Shown: positions 36,122 to 38,492 of the stretch, in pieces | Layout of the letters: the number at the start of each line of letters is the position of its first letter | How positions within the stretch are numbered: the first letter of the stretch is position 1 | Assembly: GCF_025961575.1 (NCBI RefSeq) | Contig: NZ_JAOQNX010000041.1 | Span: 1 to 38,492, forward strand | From: Rhodoblastus acidophilus | GTDB lineage: Bacteria; Pseudomonadota; Alphaproteobacteria; Rhizobiales; Beijerinckiaceae | Reading direction: 5' to 3' | Length of the DNA stretch: 38,492 nt | Program-made: the position numbers and the translations under genes | Notes under the pieces: generated by a model | Told to the model about the DNA's origin: nothing | What the model saw: only the letters and a program-made list of their open reading frames with translations | Database searches by the model: none

Positions 36122-36225
36122 CCCCGTGTTTCCCGACGCGCGTTTCGTCACCCCTAACAGACTATGCCAAAAACCTACCTTCAATCGTAAATGCGTCCAT
36201 GACCTTTGGTGATATCCGTGCTTTG

Positions 36226-36249
36226 GGAAAACACGCCCTTAACGGCGTG
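36226..36249 (-). terminator. Rho-independent terminator behind dusA
   Basis: CACGCC and GGCGTG (36232-36237 and 36244-36249) form a 6-bp stem with a 6-nt loop. On the minus strand it follows the dusA stop and is trailed by TTTTCCC. Confidence 0.65.
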
Positions 36250-36255
36250 GCAGCG

Positions 36256-37302
<1,047 letters not shown>

Positions 37303-37455
37303 TTTTTGCCCTGACGGCCGCGGGGCGACGCTCTCAGAACCAAGCGCAAGCCCCTGCGCCTTATCGCGCGGATCACCCTAAAAGGCGGCGGGCAGATCGT
37401 CCACCGTGAAAACCGGGTTTGTCCTGCGGCACGCGGCAGCCTATCGCGCCGCGCA

Positions 37456-38265
37456 TCAGTTGTTCAGGCGGGAGATCAACGCCATGGCTGCGGCGGGATT
37501 ACGAACTTTTTCTCCACCAATCACATAGAGGTACACGTCGCGCATGGGTCGATTGCTCTTCGCGTCCTCCAAGCGGCTCAAACCATCGGGTTCGCCGCCG
37601 GAGGCCCAGATTTTTGCGCGCCTAGCCCAAAGCGCGATCTCGGCTTCGGCATAGCCCAAACGTTCGGACTGGCGGGCGCCCATGATCCTTATGTAGACGA
37701 AGGGCGCGGTCATATCGGCAAGCTGCGGATAGGGACTGTCGGCGGCGATGACCACGGCGACGCCAGCTTCCCGCGCCAGTTCGAGGAACGTCCTGGTGTG
37801 GAAGGACATGTGCCGCACTTCCAGGGCGTGGCGAAGCGCCTGCCCGTGGACCGATCGGGGCAAGAGCTTCAGAAACGCCGTGAAATCCTGAGGATCGAAT
37901 GTCTTGGTGGGCGCGAACTGCCAGTTGATCACACCGAGTTTCGTTCCCAGCTCCGCCACCCCGCTCGCGACAAACCGTTCAATGGACTCCCCTGCATCGG
38001 CGAGCGTCCGACGATGGGTCGTAAAGCGCGGCGCCTTCAGCGAAAAGACAAATTCATCGGGCGTGGAATCGCGCCAGGCGGCAAAGCTCTCCGGCTTTTG
38101 GGTCCGGTAAAATGTCGCGTTGATCTCGATGGAGGTCAGGCGCTGGCTCGCGAACGCGAGTTCGCGTTTTTGCGGCAGGTCTTTTGGATAGAACGTCCCG
38201 CGCCAAGGCGCATAGGCCCACCCGCCGATCCCGATGCGTATCTTGCCCTTCTCGGATTGGCTCAA
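37456..38265 (-). CDS. DUF72 family protein (YecE-like)
   Basis: A 269-residue TIM-barrel-like DUF72 protein. The N-terminus has KIRIGIGGWAYAPWRGTFYP and FASQRLTSIEINATFYRTQKPESF, which are family marks, as is the later EVRHMSFHTRTF and VAVVIAADSPYP. Its biochemical role is unknown; relatives are found near nucleases and repair genes but that is weak. The likely start is a TTG at 38265 (LSQSEKGKIRIG) with GAGGGA upstream; the longer TTG at 38355 lies within the terminator of the tRNA gene and is rejected. Confidence 0.85.
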   Translation of the reverse strand: MSQSEKGKIRIGIGGWAYAPWRGTFYPKDLPQKRELAFASQRLTSIEINATFYRTQKPESFAAWRDSTPDEFVFSLKAPRFTTHRRTLADAGESIERFVASGVAELGTKLGVINWQFAPTKTFDPQDFTAFLKLLPRSVHGQALRHALEVRHMSFHTRTFLELAREAGVAVVIAADSPYPQLADMTAPFVYIRIMGARQSERLGYAEAEIALWARRAKIWASGGEPDGLSRLEDAKSNRPMRDVYLYVIGGEKVRNPAAAMALISRLNN

Positions 38266-38353
38266 ATTCCGTTCCCTCGCGACATTCAGCTGAATGGACT
38301 GGTGCCAGGATGGTTCCCGAGAGAGATTTTTGGCGTGCTCATCGCGGGAACGC

Positions 38354-38394
38354 AAAACAGCCCCGTCCTGGAAGGGGCGGGGCTGTTTTCTGAA
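38354..38394 (-). terminator. Terminator behind initiator tRNA
   Basis: AAAACAGCCCCG (38354-38365) and CGGGGCTGTTTT (38378-38389) form a perfect 12-bp stem around a 12-nt loop. On the minus strand the TTTT at the end of the second arm follows the tRNA gene, as expected for a rho-independent terminator. Confidence 0.88.
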
Positions 38395-38397
38395 ATT

Positions 38398-38474
<77 letters not shown>

Positions 38475-38492
38475 TTATCCGGTTTATACGCA

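Overview
The window is a high-GC alphaproteobacterial chromosome segment. The order Hyphomicrobiales (Rhizobiales) fits best, perhaps near the Methylocystaceae/Beijerinckiaceae. This rests on gene content (CcrM methyltransferase, CbpA/CbpM, a ccmIEFH cluster, methylmalonyl-CoA mutase small subunit, ETF-ubiquinone oxidoreductase, a caspase-fold proline-rich protein) and on an initiator tRNA with an AGG/CCT anticodon stem. The family-level placement is inference. Most of the window is ordinary housekeeping sequence, tightly packed, with about 36 genes, two tRNAs and only one gene-free stretch longer than 300 bases (29912-30378). Layout: 1-78 is the C-terminal end of an IS630-type transposase that runs in from outside the window. 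91-9601 carries a GT4 glycosyltransferase, a fumarylacetoacetate-hydrolase-family enzyme, an MFS transporter, an FMN/Fe-S glutamate-synthase-like protein, an acyltransferase, a small membrane protein, ETF-QO and a family-4-like uracil-DNA glycosylase. 9585-12628 holds rnhB, then ccrM with a CtrA-box-like site just behind rnhB, then a ClpP/crotonase-like protein with a proline-rich tail; the last two share a 12-nt promoter-proximal motif. 12640-17689 holds an MBL-fold hydrolase, a small secreted protein, mutA without mutB, a small membrane protein and an alpha/beta-hydrolase lipoprotein. 17756-18948 is cbpA-cbpM. 18943-22969 is the ccmI-ccmE-ccmF-ccmH cytochrome c maturation operon on the minus strand. 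23019-28730 holds a GlxA-type regulator divergent from an isochorismatase-family hydrolase, a HerA-like/DUF853 ATPase, DegP and an OmpR-type response regulator with no kinase beside it. 28727-30732 holds an O-methyltransferase, two small unknown genes, a non-coding stretch with hairpins and a small exported protein. The rest holds tRNA-Val(CAC), a caspase-fold protein that has lost both catalytic residues and carries five 35-residue proline-rich repeats, moaA, a DUF971 gene, cobS, an Flp pilin, dusA, a DUF72 protein and initiator tRNA-Met. Functional links: MutA belongs to a B12-dependent enzyme and cobS makes the B12 lower-ligand linkage; ccm genes mature c-type cytochromes while ETF-QO feeds electrons to quinone, so the respiratory chain is well represented. 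DegP, CbpA/CbpM and possibly the response regulator serve protein quality control. I do not see a defence island, CRISPR array or prophage. The best candidates for something new are the catalytically dead caspase-fold protein with its tandem repeat, the ccrM region (CtrA-like site, shared motif, odd N-terminal extension), and the small-gene/non-coding segment at 29445-30378.
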